Shown: positions 33,474 through 42,708, counted from the first letter of the stretch. The stretch: DNA of 47,810 bases from Clostridia bacterium (GCA_016278615.1 JADQBM010000094.1:1-47810), one strand, 5' to 3'. Program-made: numbers and translations. Notes: generated by a model not told the origin, from the letters alone.

Positions 33474-34745
33474 CTATACCAATGCAGCTAACAATAATAG
33501 TTCTTCATTATTTTCATAAATCATTGGTATTTGAGAAATAGGTAATGGATTTACACCTATTCCTGTTTCTATGGTGTATCCCGGTTTTCTGTATTCTTGT
33601 ATAAACCAATCCTTCATACCTGAATAAGATGCGGTTCCCGTTGTCTCTGCCAGTTCATAGCCACTCACTTGGGAAAACATTTCTCCAATTCGCCTTGCCA
33701 CAGGTGGGGCTAAATCTTCAAAGTCCCAGTAAATGACTTGACCTTGACTATGATAAGTTAATATTAATGTAAAATTGTGATTCTTAATGAACTCTACCAC
33801 TGTTTTTGTCTCTGGCTCCGATTCCGGGGATGGGCCAGGATATCTTGTGGGCCCTGGAGTGCCATATCCCAATTCTTCAGCTAATTCTTGATATTCATAC
33901 CACAAAGCATCATAATTATGATTTAAATCTACGCCTCTAACATTTGCATTCCAAACTTGAGAAAAAGGTCTTCCCGTATCATTCCATTCCAATAGTTCAT
34001 TATAGTAGGGGTTATCTGGCTGAAGACCATTCAGAACTAAATCTATGCCATCAGGATTAACCATAGGCATAATATAAATGGTGCTTTGATTCCAAATATC
34101 TCTAATATCATATCCTCTGATGGATCTCCCTTCTGCATAGGCGGATGCAAAGTTTTCAATCCATTTCATTAGTACTGGAACAGGCAGCCATTCCAATGCA
34201 TGTATTCCCCCATTATAAAAAACTTCATTTGGTCCGTTCCCCAGTTTCAGATAATAAAGATTTCTACCTAACACACTCTCACCTGCGACCCCCACCTCAA
34301 TAAAGGGGTATCTTGCGGTTAGCCCTGTTATATCTCTTTGCATAATCTCATAGGTATAGTCTATATTGGTGTCCACAACATCTATCCCGTATGGTATCGT
34401 TAGTCTTTGCCCTATTCTTAGTTGAAATGGGTTAACCCCAGGATTTGCAGTCAATATCCTTCCTACCGTTGTGTAATAGTTTTGTGCTATTCTCCATAGT
34501 GTATCTCCAGGCTGAACAAAATAGGTGTCATAGCCAAGTAATAATGGATCTAATACCGTATAAGTATTAGGGCCTATTATCCCATCTGGCACTAGATTAT
34601 TATTTCTTTGAAAGCTTATAACTGCTTGCCTTGTTTGCTCCCCAAAAATACCATCTATGGGTCCTGGATTATAACCTATTTTCTTTAATAGCGCCTGTAT
34701 CTCCATTACGTCAGTTCCCCTAGAACCGAGTCTTAAGGTTCTCAT
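33474..34745 (-). CDS. M14 gamma-D-glutamyl-DAP peptidase with PG-binding and LysM domains
   Basis: This 423-residue cell-wall enzyme has a peptidoglycan-binding_1 domain (about 6-62; IQALLKKIGYNPGPIDGIFG, IGPNTYTVL), a LysM domain (about 74-118; YFVQPGDTLWRIAQNYYTT, IGQRLTIPY) and a zinc carboxypeptidase M14 domain (about 128-420). Zinc ligands are HALEW (HxxE) and the His in LTYHSQGQ; the catalytic Glu is in YTIETGIG. This is the build of endopeptidase I, which cuts gamma-D-Glu-meso-DAP links in spore-forming Firmicutes. No classical signal peptide is present, as in the Bacillus sphaericus enzyme. The ATG at 34745 follows AAGGAGGG. Confidence 0.92.
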   Translation of the reverse strand: MRTLRLGSRGTDVMEIQALLKKIGYNPGPIDGIFGEQTRQAVISFQRNNNLVPDGIIGPNTYTVLDPLLLGYDTYFVQPGDTLWRIAQNYYTTVGRILTANPGVNPFQLRIGQRLTIPYGIDVVDTNIDYTYEIMQRDITGLTARYPFIEVGVAGESVLGRNLYYLKLGNGPNEVFYNGGIHALEWLPVPVLMKWIENFASAYAEGRSIRGYDIRDIWNQSTIYIMPMVNPDGIDLVLNGLQPDNPYYNELLEWNDTGRPFSQVWNANVRGVDLNHNYDALWYEYQELAEELGYGTPGPTRYPGPSPESEPETKTVVEFIKNHNFTLILTYHSQGQVIYWDFEDLAPPVARRIGEMFSQVSGYELAETTGTASYSGMKDWFIQEYRKPGYTIETGIGVNPLPISQIPMIYENNEELLLLAALV

Positions 34746-35038
34746 AATTTCCCTCCTTAAAAAACATTTACTATATTGTATTTTAAGAGGAAATATAATG
34801 TTAATCCGTGGCATTGGGTGGCATTGAGAAAGATTCTTTTTGGCATGCAGGTTTTTTATTCTAAGCCCTCCAATTTAAGATCCAAAAATTTACTTAAGCT
34901 ATTCTATGCAATGCTGGCCTTCTTTTTCATGGGTCGTGTCTTTTTTTGATACATATAGGATGCCTGATGTATTAAGCCCTGCATATAATACTTCCTTAGT
35001 GAATAATGTACTTATTATGTTTTATCTTCTAATAAGAA
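34746..35038. other. Gene-poor stretch with a possible gene remnant
   Basis: About 290 bases hold no gene I trust. On the minus strand, 34899 to about 35020 has a 40-codon frame without a good start, reading STLFTKEVLYAGLNTSGILY and ending HCIE before TAG. It could be the C-terminus of a lost gene. The promoter of the M14 peptidase should lie at the low-coordinate end. Confidence 0.35.
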
Positions 35039-35238
35039 AAACCCCTTAATTTTAAGGGGTTTCAGGCTGTTGAAAAACGGTTAATTTCGTTGTTGCTGCA
35101 AAAATCTCCGGTGCTCACTTACCTCTAAGTAAGCTCTGCTCCTCAATTTCTGCGCACCTAGAACTTGCCTCGTTTTTCAAAGCCTACAGATTGTTGACTT
35201 TTTCAACAATCTCAAACCCCTTAATTTCAAGGGGTTTG
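35039..35238. mobile_element. MITE-like inverted-repeat element flanked by duplicated terminator stem
   Basis: A core of about 150 bases lies between two 24-base copies of AAACCCCTTAATTTYAAGGGG-type hairpin sequence (35039-35062 and 35214-35237, 23 of 24 alike). Inside, TTGAAAAACG (35070-35079) is the perfect reverse complement of CGTTTTTCAA (35171-35180), extended by AGGCT and AGCCT. The interior holds a long imperfect hairpin (about 35094-35156), and GATTGTTGA/TCAACAATC (35189-35211) forms a further stem. It has no coding capacity. Only the left terminator copy is followed by a T-run on the minus strand, so the element seems to have inserted into the terminator of the gene at 35261. Confidence 0.65.
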
Positions 35239-35260
35239 AAATACTATGAAATACTCGGAA

Positions 35261-36079
35261 TTAAACCCAGCTATGTAGAACTTCAGCTCCATCAAAAGTG
35301 TACCCATTTTTAAAATGATACGCTCCTATGACTTTTCTTGGAGCGAGGGGCATATGCTCTTCTAATTCAGATTGTAGAAACTTCAAATCCCCTTTACCAG
35401 TCCATATATCTTCTCCATAATTCCAATCAGTAGTACCAAGTTTTACCAATTCTAATACAGATGGTTTGGCTCCTTTGACCAAGCTTGGAAAATGACGAAT
35501 ATGGAACAGCGGTAAACCCATAGGCTTTGGTAGCTCGCTTCTTTCAATCTTATTTTCAATCTGCAGCGATCCTTCCATAAGCCGCTCACCATGGGCACTA
35601 ACAATCCCTTTCAACTTTGAACCAACACCCAATGGATTCATTTTAGGGTTAAGCGCATTATAGTCCGTCATATATATTTGCCCCAACTTTTTGGAGAAGC
35701 CCATGAACCAACCACGCGCCATACTGAAATCATTGTCCACCCATATGTGAATACATATTTGTCCAGGAGTTCCTTTATAAGAACACCCCACCCAAATCGC
35801 TGCTTCTTTATACTGAGTCCGCTCAGGATTGATAAATGGCATATCCACAGCATCATCCCAAACCGACCACCATTTGCTGAAAGCGACATAAGCCATATCT
35901 GGCTCTGGTCCTGGCTCAAGCGGTTCTGGGAGATAGGCTGCAATAGCATTTGGGTCTGTTCGGTATGCGATGTTAATGTATTCAGTCCCATAATGCCAAG
36001 GGAAATCTCCAACTAATGATGATTGCCCTTTTGGTGTTAGTGGATAGCAGAATCCTTTTAAATCATTGATTTTAGTCAT
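35261..36079 (-). CDS. Acetoacetate decarboxylase-superfamily protein
   Basis: This 272-residue protein has the ADC fold signature. Conserved parts are AYLPEPLEP (about 48-56), EAAIWVGCSYKGTPG and GWFMGFSKKLGQIYM (about 123-137), where a Lys of the KK pair aligns with the Schiff-base Lys of acetoacetate decarboxylase. C-terminal strands with APRKVIGAYHF follow. True decarboxylases and several ADC-like aldolases or dehydratases share this frame, so the reaction is open. It follows a HisC-like aminotransferase gene by 48 bases in a two-gene unit; PLP aminotransferases beside ADC-like proteins occur in non-protein amino acid pathways. The start ATG follows GGAGGG by seven bases. Confidence 0.85.
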   Translation of the reverse strand: MTKINDLKGFCYPLTPKGQSSLVGDFPWHYGTEYINIAYRTDPNAIAAYLPEPLEPGPEPDMAYVAFSKWWSVWDDAVDMPFINPERTQYKEAAIWVGCSYKGTPGQICIHIWVDNDFSMARGWFMGFSKKLGQIYMTDYNALNPKMNPLGVGSKLKGIVSAHGERLMEGSLQIENKIERSELPKPMGLPLFHIRHFPSLVKGAKPSVLELVKLGTTDWNYGEDIWTGKGDLKFLQSELEEHMPLAPRKVIGAYHFKNGYTFDGAEVLHSWV

Positions 36080-36127
36080 AATAAAACCCTCCGTTTTGTT
36101 TGTAATTATTTGCTATATAAACGTTCA

Positions 36128-37228
36128 TTACTTACACATAGCCTTTTTTAAAACGGCAATGGTACGTTCATTTTGTTCAGGAGTTCCAATTGAAATACGC
36201 AATGCAAATGGTCTTCCTTGAGCTGTTAGGGGACGTACAATGACGCCATCTCGCAGCATTTCCTGAAACACATCATCCGCAGACTTTCCCAGTTCCACAT
36301 AGACAAAATTTGTTTGACTTTCATAATAACGCAAACCCATTTCATTAAAAGCTTTATAATATTGTTTACGTCCAGCCCAGTTAAGAGTTACCGTTTTGGT
36401 GACAAACTCTTTATCCTGAAGAGAGGCCAGTGCTCCAGCTTGTGCGATGCGATTAACAGGAAAAGGCTCTCTCGCTTTAAGCATCACTTTTATAATTTCA
36501 GAACTGGCAATTGCATACCCAATGCGAAGTCCTGCAAGACCCATAACTTTAGAAAAAGTTCTTAGAATCATTAGATTCGGATAATCCTTCATATAGCTTA
36601 TTGATTGTGGAAAATCTAATTGATCAACAAAATTATAATAAGCTTCATCCAAAATAACCAAAACGTTAGGAGGCACTGATGCCAATAACCGCTCCACTTC
36701 TTCACGTGTATTTATGGTGCCAGATGGATTATTGGGATTGCAAACAAACATCATTTTTGTACGTGGTGTAATGGCCTGGACGAACCCATCCAAATCCAAA
36801 CAATTATCCTCTGTCATGGGAACGGTTATGCAGACCCCGTCCATCTTGCTTGTAATATTCTCATAAGCTGGGAATGTCAATTCTCCAAATATCACTTCAT
36901 CTTGGGGATTGATAAAAGTGAGTCCAATCATAGTAATAACGCCATCTAAACCGTTGTCTATGAATATTTGCCCTGGATTAATGCCGTGATTGCTGGCCAA
37001 TTTTTCTACCAATTCCGTACAAAGGCTTTCCGGATAAAGATTTGAATTATTTTGCAGCTCTAAAATCATAGCCTCCAAAGCCAGAGGGGATACCCCAAGT
37101 GGATTCTCATTAGACGCCATTTTCAAAACATCTGTAAGCCCAAGTTCACGCTTAACCTCTTCAACAGGCTTTCCTGGTATATAATCTTTTCGATTTAAAA
37201 TGCATTTTCTCGTAAGGTCATTTATCAT
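36128..37228 (-). CDS. HisC-like PLP aminotransferase
   Basis: This 366-residue class I/II aminotransferase is close to histidinol-phosphate aminotransferase. It has SNENPLGVSPLA (39-50), FVCNPNNPSGTI, VILDEAYYNF with the PLP-ring Asp/Tyr, RTFSKVMGLAGLRIGY with the Schiff-base Lys, and a C-terminal FALRISIGT with the substrate-carboxylate Arg. No other histidine genes lie nearby, and the only partner is the ADC-superfamily gene just downstream. A specialised role on another 2-oxo acid or aromatic amino acid is therefore as likely as histidine synthesis. The start ATG is five bases after GGAGGG. Confidence 0.88.
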   Translation of the reverse strand: MINDLTRKCILNRKDYIPGKPVEEVKRELGLTDVLKMASNENPLGVSPLALEAMILELQNNSNLYPESLCTELVEKLASNHGINPGQIFIDNGLDGVITMIGLTFINPQDEVIFGELTFPAYENITSKMDGVCITVPMTEDNCLDLDGFVQAITPRTKMMFVCNPNNPSGTINTREEVERLLASVPPNVLVILDEAYYNFVDQLDFPQSISYMKDYPNLMILRTFSKVMGLAGLRIGYAIASSEIIKVMLKAREPFPVNRIAQAGALASLQDKEFVTKTVTLNWAGRKQYYKAFNEMGLRYYESQTNFVYVELGKSADDVFQEMLRDGVIVRPLTAQGRPFALRISIGTPEQNERTIAVLKKAMCK

Positions 37229-37381
37229 TTCATCCCTCCATTTGGGCTGTTCATCACAACAGTCCTGTATTACTAATGTTTTGCGATTTTCTTTACACTT
37301 ACTATATCATAAAATGAATTTATTTCCAGTAATGAGCTTCTTAAATAACACCCTTTGACCCCATTTTAATTCCAAAAATTA

Positions 37382-37409
37382 CAAAGCCCCTTGATTACAA
37401 GGGACTTTG
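37382..37409 (-). terminator. Terminator of the amino-sugar operon
   Basis: CAAAG with CTTTG and CCCTTG with CAAGGG form a stem with one mismatch, followed on the minus strand by TAATTTTTGG. It lies about 120 bases downstream of the GntR gene, the last gene of the operon. The rest of the 300-base gap up to 37528 holds the aminotransferase promoter region and a short ACCGTCCC repeat remnant. Confidence 0.7.
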
Positions 37410-37528
37410 ATTGTATCAGTTTTTTAAGTTTATATTTATCATAAAGTTTACGGTTGATAGTATTGTTTTACCAATGCAGTTCCAGTTCAATTGTAAACAA
37501 AAAGAACCGTCCCTTTTATTTCTTAAAA

Positions 37529-38242
37529 CTAAATTTTAATATTTACAGTCACAGAATACCAATCTTTATTGAAATAGGTTTCGGCATACTCAATGACTTT
37601 ATCCCGCTCATCGAAGGCAATTCTTTTCACAAAAAATGTATCGGCGTTCTTTTTTATATTCATCAACTTCGCAACCCTTTTATCATTCACTTGTTTAACG
37701 GAATAATTCTCATTCACCCAGACAGGAAAAATTTTAAATTCCTTCAAGGTTTTGTAAAAAGATGCATTCTCATGAATTCGATTCGCTTGTTCAAGATTGA
37801 GGGTTCGGCTGTCCACAAAGGAACTTTGATAGGCAATGGGCTCATTATTTGCCAACCTTACTCTCCTCACACATACAATAGGCTGATCATGCGATATTTC
37901 TAATATATCCGAAATGCTCGGATTAAAAACTTCTTCAATTTTGTCTACAAGCATATCAATCTGATACCCTTGCTGCAATAATTCATCACTAAAACTAATG
38001 GATGTCAAGCCTCGGATCATTTGCTTTTTTGTAACGTAAGTGCCTACACCCTGTACGCCAATCAAGTAACCTTCACTAATCAAATCATTGAAAGCTTTTC
38101 TAACCGTAATGGCAGATACATTGTATTTTTTCTTCAGAGCAGATTCACTATCCACCTTATCACCCGGCTGTAAAACACCTGATTTAATATCATTTATGAT
38201 ATCCTCTTTAATTTGAATATACTTTGCAACTTTATATTCCAT
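37529..38242 (-). CDS. GntR/UTRA-family regulator (NagR/YvoA-like)
   Basis: This 237-residue regulator has an N-terminal GntR winged helix (about 6-70; LKKKYNVSAITVRKAFNDL is the recognition region) and a C-terminal UTRA effector domain. The latter shows IVCVRRVRLANNEPIAYQ and a terminal DKVIEYAETYFNKDWYSV, which close around a sugar phosphate in NagR/YvoA. It is the last gene of the amino-sugar operon, and the likely effector is GlcN-6-P or GlcNAc-6-P. A palindrome just downstream of the operon promoter (47680-47691) is a candidate operator. The gene has an 80-base gap from nagB and may also have its own promoter. Confidence 0.9.
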   Translation of the reverse strand: MEYKVAKYIQIKEDIINDIKSGVLQPGDKVDSESALKKKYNVSAITVRKAFNDLISEGYLIGVQGVGTYVTKKQMIRGLTSISFSDELLQQGYQIDMLVDKIEEVFNPSISDILEISHDQPIVCVRRVRLANNEPIAYQSSFVDSRTLNLEQANRIHENASFYKTLKEFKIFPVWVNENYSVKQVNDKRVAKLMNIKKNADTFFVKRIAFDERDKVIEYAETYFNKDWYSVTVNIKI

Positions 38243-38322
38243 AATTATTACCTACTCCTAACATATTGACATACCTGCCTATATGCATTTTATCATATTC
38301 TTTAAAAATTGTTTATATCCTT

Positions 38323-39078
38323 TCATGTGCACAAGGTTATAGACTCTTTTTTCTCTATACAGCAGGCTGCTTCTTTATCAAGGATAAAGGTTACATCCGG
38401 ATGTAATTGAAGAATGGATGCAGGTAAAGCAGGATCTATTTTCCCATTGATAGCCTTATAAATTGTTTCTGCTTTTTCCGGACCATTTGCTAGGAGTATT
38501 ATTTTCCTTGCGTTCATGATTGTTTTCACCCCCATAGTGATAGCCCTTTTAGGAACTTCGTCGTCTTTTTGAAAAAATCTTGAATTTGCTTTTATGGTTT
38601 CTTCATCCAAATCGATACAATGGGTAACCCCTTCAAACTTTAAATCCGGTTCATTAAATCCGATATGACCATTATTGCCGATTCCCAACACCTGCAGATC
38701 AATGCCGTCATTTTGTCGAATCAAATTTTCATATTCCTGACATTCTCTTTCAAGATCCACCGCCATACCATCCGGTATATATATGTTTTCAGGCTTAACA
38801 TCAACATGGTTAAAGAAAATATCGTTCATAAAATATCGGTAACTATTGGGGTTTTCCTTGCTTAGTCCGATATACTCATCAAGATTTACAGCTACAACAT
38901 CCTTAAAGCTTATGGTTTCATCGTTAAACAGCTTAATCAAATAGTTGTAGGTCATTACAGGAGTGCTTCCCGTTGCAAGCCCAAGAACACTGTTAGGCTT
39001 CAAAAGAATTTGTGCTGCCACCATGTTTGCTGCCTTTTTGCTCATATCATTATAATCCTTCCCAATGATAACCCTCAT
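38323..39078 (-). CDS. nagB: Glucosamine-6-phosphate deaminase
   Basis: This 251-residue enzyme turns glucosamine-6-phosphate into fructose-6-phosphate and ammonia. Signatures are LGLATGSTPVMTY (phosphate loop), NLDEYIGL with the catalytic Asp, GIGNNGHIGFNEP with the ring-opening His, and TMGVKTIM. The start is the ATG at 39078; the GTG three codons earlier is part of the ribosome site AGGTGG. It follows nagA by 30 bases and completes the route from N-acetylglucosamine-6-phosphate to glycolysis. Confidence 0.95.
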   Translation of the reverse strand: MRVIIGKDYNDMSKKAANMVAAQILLKPNSVLGLATGSTPVMTYNYLIKLFNDETISFKDVVAVNLDEYIGLSKENPNSYRYFMNDIFFNHVDVKPENIYIPDGMAVDLERECQEYENLIRQNDGIDLQVLGIGNNGHIGFNEPDLKFEGVTHCIDLDEETIKANSRFFQKDDEVPKRAITMGVKTIMNARKIILLANGPEKAETIYKAINGKIDPALPASILQLHPDVTFILDKEAACCIEKKESITLCT

Positions 39079-39108
39079 CAAATCCACCTAACTCTCTTTT
39101 TTCAAGCT

Positions 39109-40263
39109 TTATACTTTCATATTCTCTGCTATGTATTGCAAATTGCCGTTCACAAATGTATTCAGTATGGAAAACGCATCGTCAAAGATCACGATGTCAG
39201 AACATTTACCTATTGTGATACTTCCTATGGAATCCTCCATTTTTAAAAGCTTTGCGGGATTTTGAGTCACGGTCTTTACAGCTTCTATTACCGATATTCC
39301 TGTATTCCTTGTAAAATTTCTTAAAGCACTGTCCATTGTCAAAATACTGCCGGCCAGTGTGCCGTTATTCAATCTGGCACTATTCTTTTCAACAACGATG
39401 GTTTGGCCTCCAAGGTCATAAACGCCGTTGCCCATACCGCAAGCCCTTATGGAATCTGTTACCAGAATCACCTTGTCAATTCCTTTTGTTTTCAGTATTA
39501 TTCTCTGAACAACAGGATGTACGTGAATATTGTCTGCAATCAATTCGCAATACACTTCATCGCAGTCCATGCCAGCACCAACGATACCTGGTTCCCTATG
39601 GTTCAGAGCTGTCATGGCATTAAAGGTATGAGTGATGCCTCGTGCCCCACTCCGAATTGCATTGATTGCATCCTCATAGGTTCCACAGCTGTGTCCTATG
39701 GATATTACAATGTTGTTATCAACGCATTTCTTTATGAAATATTCCGCACCTGTTAGCTCCGGAGCCATCGTGACCACCTTAATAAGCTCCTTATAATTGT
39801 CCAAGAGTCCAAAATCAGGCTCCAGTATAAAGTTAGGGTTTTGAGCTCCGAAATTTTGAGGACTTATAAACGGGCCTTCCAGATGACATCCTAATATCTT
39901 TGAACCTGTAGTTTCAACCTTTGATTTTTCAATGGTCCCAAGAACTCTTTGGATTCTATCTTGATTCATTGTCATAGTAGTTGCGAGAAATCCAGTAACC
40001 CCATACGAAGTATAGCTTTCGCAAATTGCTTTCATCCCTTCCCCTTCACCATCCATAATATCGTGTCCCATTGCTCCATGGGTATGAATATCAATAAAAC
40101 CGGGAGAAACGCAGTTCCCTTTTGCGTCATACAAATGATTTACCAAGTACTTGCAAATTTTACTCTTGGGTATGATATCAATAATTTTGTCCTCAAATAT
40201 TAACACCTTATCAGTCACCCATGTATTTTCAATTATAATTTTCCCATTAATAATGGCATCCAA
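39109..40263 (-). CDS. nagA: N-acetylglucosamine-6-phosphate deacetylase
   Basis: This 384-residue metal-dependent amidohydrolase removes acetate from GlcNAc-6-P. Motifs in order are PGFIDIHTHGAMGHD (about 54-68; the metal-binding His pair), GCHLEGPFISPQNFGAQNP with the metal-ligand Glu, ISIGHSCGTYEDA, THTFNAMTALNHREPG and LVTDSIRACG with the catalytic Asp. The length is normal for NagA. The start is TTG, nine bases after AGGAG. It stands between ptsH and nagB in the operon. Confidence 0.95.
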   Translation of the reverse strand: MDAIINGKIIIENTWVTDKVLIFEDKIIDIIPKSKICKYLVNHLYDAKGNCVSPGFIDIHTHGAMGHDIMDGEGEGMKAICESYTSYGVTGFLATTMTMNQDRIQRVLGTIEKSKVETTGSKILGCHLEGPFISPQNFGAQNPNFILEPDFGLLDNYKELIKVVTMAPELTGAEYFIKKCVDNNIVISIGHSCGTYEDAINAIRSGARGITHTFNAMTALNHREPGIVGAGMDCDEVYCELIADNIHVHPVVQRIILKTKGIDKVILVTDSIRACGMGNGVYDLGGQTIVVEKNSARLNNGTLAGSILTMDSALRNFTRNTGISVIEAVKTVTQNPAKLLKMEDSIGSITIGKCSDIVIFDDAFSILNTFVNGNLQYIAENMKV

Positions 40264-40280
40264 TGCTTTACTCTCCTAAT

Positions 40281-40547
40281 TCATTCTTCTTTAAATTTTG
40301 ATTGAATCAATTCTATCAACGTTGCAACTGCTTGGTTTTCATCCTCTCCCACTGCTGTTATCTTGACGGTATTTCCCATTGATACTCCCATGGAAAGAAG
40401 AGATAAGATCGATTTTGCATTAGCTTGTTTTGAATCTTTCTCAATTGTAATATCAGATTTAAACTTTGTGGCAGTCTGAACAAATATAGCTGCAGGTCTT
40501 GAATGTAGACCCGTTTTATTTTGAATTTCTATACTTTCCGAATACAT
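40281..40547 (-). CDS. ptsH: PTS phosphocarrier protein HPr
   Basis: This 88-residue HPr carries phosphate from EI to EIIA. The active His is residue 15 in NKTGLHSRPAA, and the regulatory Ser 46 in KSILSLLSMGV is kept, so HPr kinase/CcpA control is possible. It begins one base after the stop of ptsI. A copy inside a substrate operon suggests a phosphorelay dedicated to this PTS or, if it is the only copy, the general one; the window cannot decide. Confidence 0.95.
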   Translation of the reverse strand: MYSESIEIQNKTGLHSRPAAIFVQTATKFKSDITIEKDSKQANAKSILSLLSMGVSMGNTVKITAVGEDENQAVATLIELIQSKFKEE

Positions 40548-40548
40548 T

Positions 40549-42291
40549 TTATTCCTCCTGATTCATTAGGTTTAGTTCTTTTAAAGCCTTCTCACAATAC
40601 GCCTGAATTTGAGCTGAAGTGCTAAGTGTCAATGCATGCTCAGCTATCTTTTTTGCTTCTGGCAAAGTAACATTTCTAATTATCTTTCTTATCATAAGTA
40701 AGGATGAAGCACTCATGCTGAACTCATCCAGACCTAAACCGAGAAGCAAAAGTGTAGCAACAGGATCTCCTGCCATTTCTCCACACATTCCTGTAAATTT
40801 TCCAACTTTATGAGATTCATCTATAACATTCTTTATCAATCTTAGCACACCAGGGTGAAATGGCTGATAAAGATTACTGATTTTCTCATTCATCCTATCA
40901 ACAGCCAATGTATATTGACAAAGATCATTGGTGCCAATACTGAAAAAATCTACTTCTTTTATGATTAAATCTGCCGTCATTGCAGCTGATGGAATTTCAA
41001 TCATAACACCACATTTTATTTTCTCATCGAAAGCAATATCCTTTGCTCTCAATTCGGATTTTACTTCTTCCAGTACTTTATTAGCCTGAATGACTTCATC
41101 CACACTGGAAATCATCGGATACATAATAAGAATATTATTATATATACTGGCTCTCAGAATTGCTTTCAGTTGAGTTTTAAACATATCCCTCATCTCAAAA
41201 CACAATCTAATCGCCCTGAATCCAAGAAATGGGTTTAGCTCTTCAGGTAAAGGAAGATATGTCAATTTTTTATCACCGCCAATATCAAGTGTTCTAACAA
41301 TGACCGGCTTTCCTTCCATTTTCTCAGCAACAACCTTATATGCTTCAAATTGTTCCTCTTCGCTTGGAAAGTGATCTCTATCCATGTACAAGAATTCTGT
41401 TCTATATAAACCAACTCCATCTCCTCCATATTTAAGAGCGGAATCAACCTCTGATGGCCCCCCGATATTTGCAGCAATTTCTATATGCCTTCCATCAAGA
41501 GTAACTGAAGGGAGTTTCACAATATCTTTCAATTTATTTTTAAAATTATTATATCTTACTATTTTATCTTGATATTCCAGTAGCGTTCTCTCGTTGGGAT
41601 TAACACTCAAGCTGCCAGTATTCCCATCAAGAACCAACACGTCGCCATTTTGAACCTTTTTCGTAATATTACAAAGTCCTAAAATTGCAGGAATCTCAAG
41701 ACTTCTTGCCATGATTGCAGTATGTGACGTCCTTCCACCTATATTAGTTACAAAACCTTTCACATGTTTCTTGTCCATAAGGGCAGTATCAGAAGGTGTA
41801 AGATCATGAGCTACTATGATAACATCTGAATCAAGTTTTCCGATATCTTGGTCTGTAATACCTAATAGATTTCTTATAAGCCGATTTCCAACGTCTCTGA
41901 TATCAGCCGTACGTTCCTTTAAATATTCATCTTCAATATTTGAAAACATTCCAATATAGTTTTCTATGATTTTGTTAGCCGCATTTGAAGAATGGATTTT
42001 TTCTTTTATAATCATCTCTTTTATTCTGGTAATCAGTTCAGGATCCTCTAGCATCATCATATGCGCATCGAATATGGAAGCCTCTTCTTGACCAAACTCC
42101 TTGGTAGCCTGCTTTATTATTTCATTTATTTGGCTCTTTGATAATAATAAGGCTGTCTCTACTTTATTTAGTTCTTCATTTAAATCACTCTCATCTATGG
42201 TATTATGATTAATTATCATCATTTCTTTTTTATAGATATATGCTTTTCCAATTACAATCCCATCTGAACCAATAATTCCATTGTATTCCAT
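40549..42291 (-). CDS. ptsI: PTS enzyme I
   Basis: This 580-residue phosphoenolpyruvate-protein phosphotransferase starts the phosphorelay. The N-terminal HPr-binding domain and the swivelling domain with phospho-His 190 in GGRTSHTAIMAR are present. The C-terminal PEP-binding barrel shows GVGLYRTEFLYM, FRAIRLCFE, MIEIPSAAM, SIGTNDLCQY and the late GMCGEMAGD with the catalytic Cys. It lies between the mannose-type EIIA gene and ptsH. The start ATG follows GGGAGGAAGAC. Confidence 0.96.
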   Translation of the reverse strand: MEYNGIIGSDGIVIGKAYIYKKEMMIINHNTIDESDLNEELNKVETALLLSKSQINEIIKQATKEFGQEEASIFDAHMMMLEDPELITRIKEMIIKEKIHSSNAANKIIENYIGMFSNIEDEYLKERTADIRDVGNRLIRNLLGITDQDIGKLDSDVIIVAHDLTPSDTALMDKKHVKGFVTNIGGRTSHTAIMARSLEIPAILGLCNITKKVQNGDVLVLDGNTGSLSVNPNERTLLEYQDKIVRYNNFKNKLKDIVKLPSVTLDGRHIEIAANIGGPSEVDSALKYGGDGVGLYRTEFLYMDRDHFPSEEEQFEAYKVVAEKMEGKPVIVRTLDIGGDKKLTYLPLPEELNPFLGFRAIRLCFEMRDMFKTQLKAILRASIYNNILIMYPMISSVDEVIQANKVLEEVKSELRAKDIAFDEKIKCGVMIEIPSAAMTADLIIKEVDFFSIGTNDLCQYTLAVDRMNEKISNLYQPFHPGVLRLIKNVIDESHKVGKFTGMCGEMAGDPVATLLLLGLGLDEFSMSASSLLMIRKIIRNVTLPEAKKIAEHALTLSTSAQIQAYCEKALKELNLMNQEE

Positions 42292-42315
42292 GTCTTCCTC
42301 CCACCCTTTTTGTGC

Positions 42316-42708
42316 TTATTCCGGAAATCTTGCGACAGCTGCCTTAGTGGTATCAATGGCAAGATTTGCTAACGCTTCAATAGACAAATCATTCTCCCCA
42401 TTCATACTTAGCTCTAAAAATGCCATTGTATTCAATCCTGCAACGGCATAATACTTTCCCGGATTATTGGCACATAGCATTGCAGCTACTCGAAATGGTG
42501 ATGCCCCTAATAAATCACAAGCAAACAAAACTTCAGTATCATGAAAGTCTTCCATTACATGATTAACCTTGGTTTCAAAGGTAGCCAAGTCATCTTCTTT
42601 CGTTAAATCTACAAAATGCATATGCTCTGATTTTCCAACAATCATCTCTAAATTTTGTCTTACCCCTTCTGCATATCCACCATGTCCCATCACAATAACT
42701 CTTTTCAT
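42316..42708 (-). CDS. PTS EIIA, mannose/fructose/sorbose family
   Basis: This 130-residue cytoplasmic EIIA-Man domain is a separate protein. The phosphoryl His is residue 9 in VIVMGHGGYAEG. FACDLLGASPFR and NTMAFLEL mark the domain. It passes phosphate from HPr to the IIB at 44545. It is parted from the IID gene by a 153-base spacer that carries a strong hairpin. The start ATG follows GGAGG. Confidence 0.92.
   Translation of the reverse strand: MKRVIVMGHGGYAEGVRQNLEMIVGKSEHMHFVDLTKEDDLATFETKVNHVMEDFHDTEVLFACDLLGASPFRVAAMLCANNPGKYYAVAGLNTMAFLELSMNGENDLSIEALANLAIDTTKAAVARFPE

Noticed and set aside
34810-34855. TGGCAT repeats resembling a sigma-54 -24/-12 promoter
   Set aside because: The -12 TTGC element is missing at the right spacing and no plus-strand gene follows.
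35668-36016. Two overlapping frames of about 112 codons on both strands
   Set aside because: Both lie inside the ADC-superfamily gene in other frames and show no family features.
37454-37903. Plus-strand 149-codon open frame
   Set aside because: It is the antisense shadow of the GntR gene, with low-complexity aromatic composition and no start signals.
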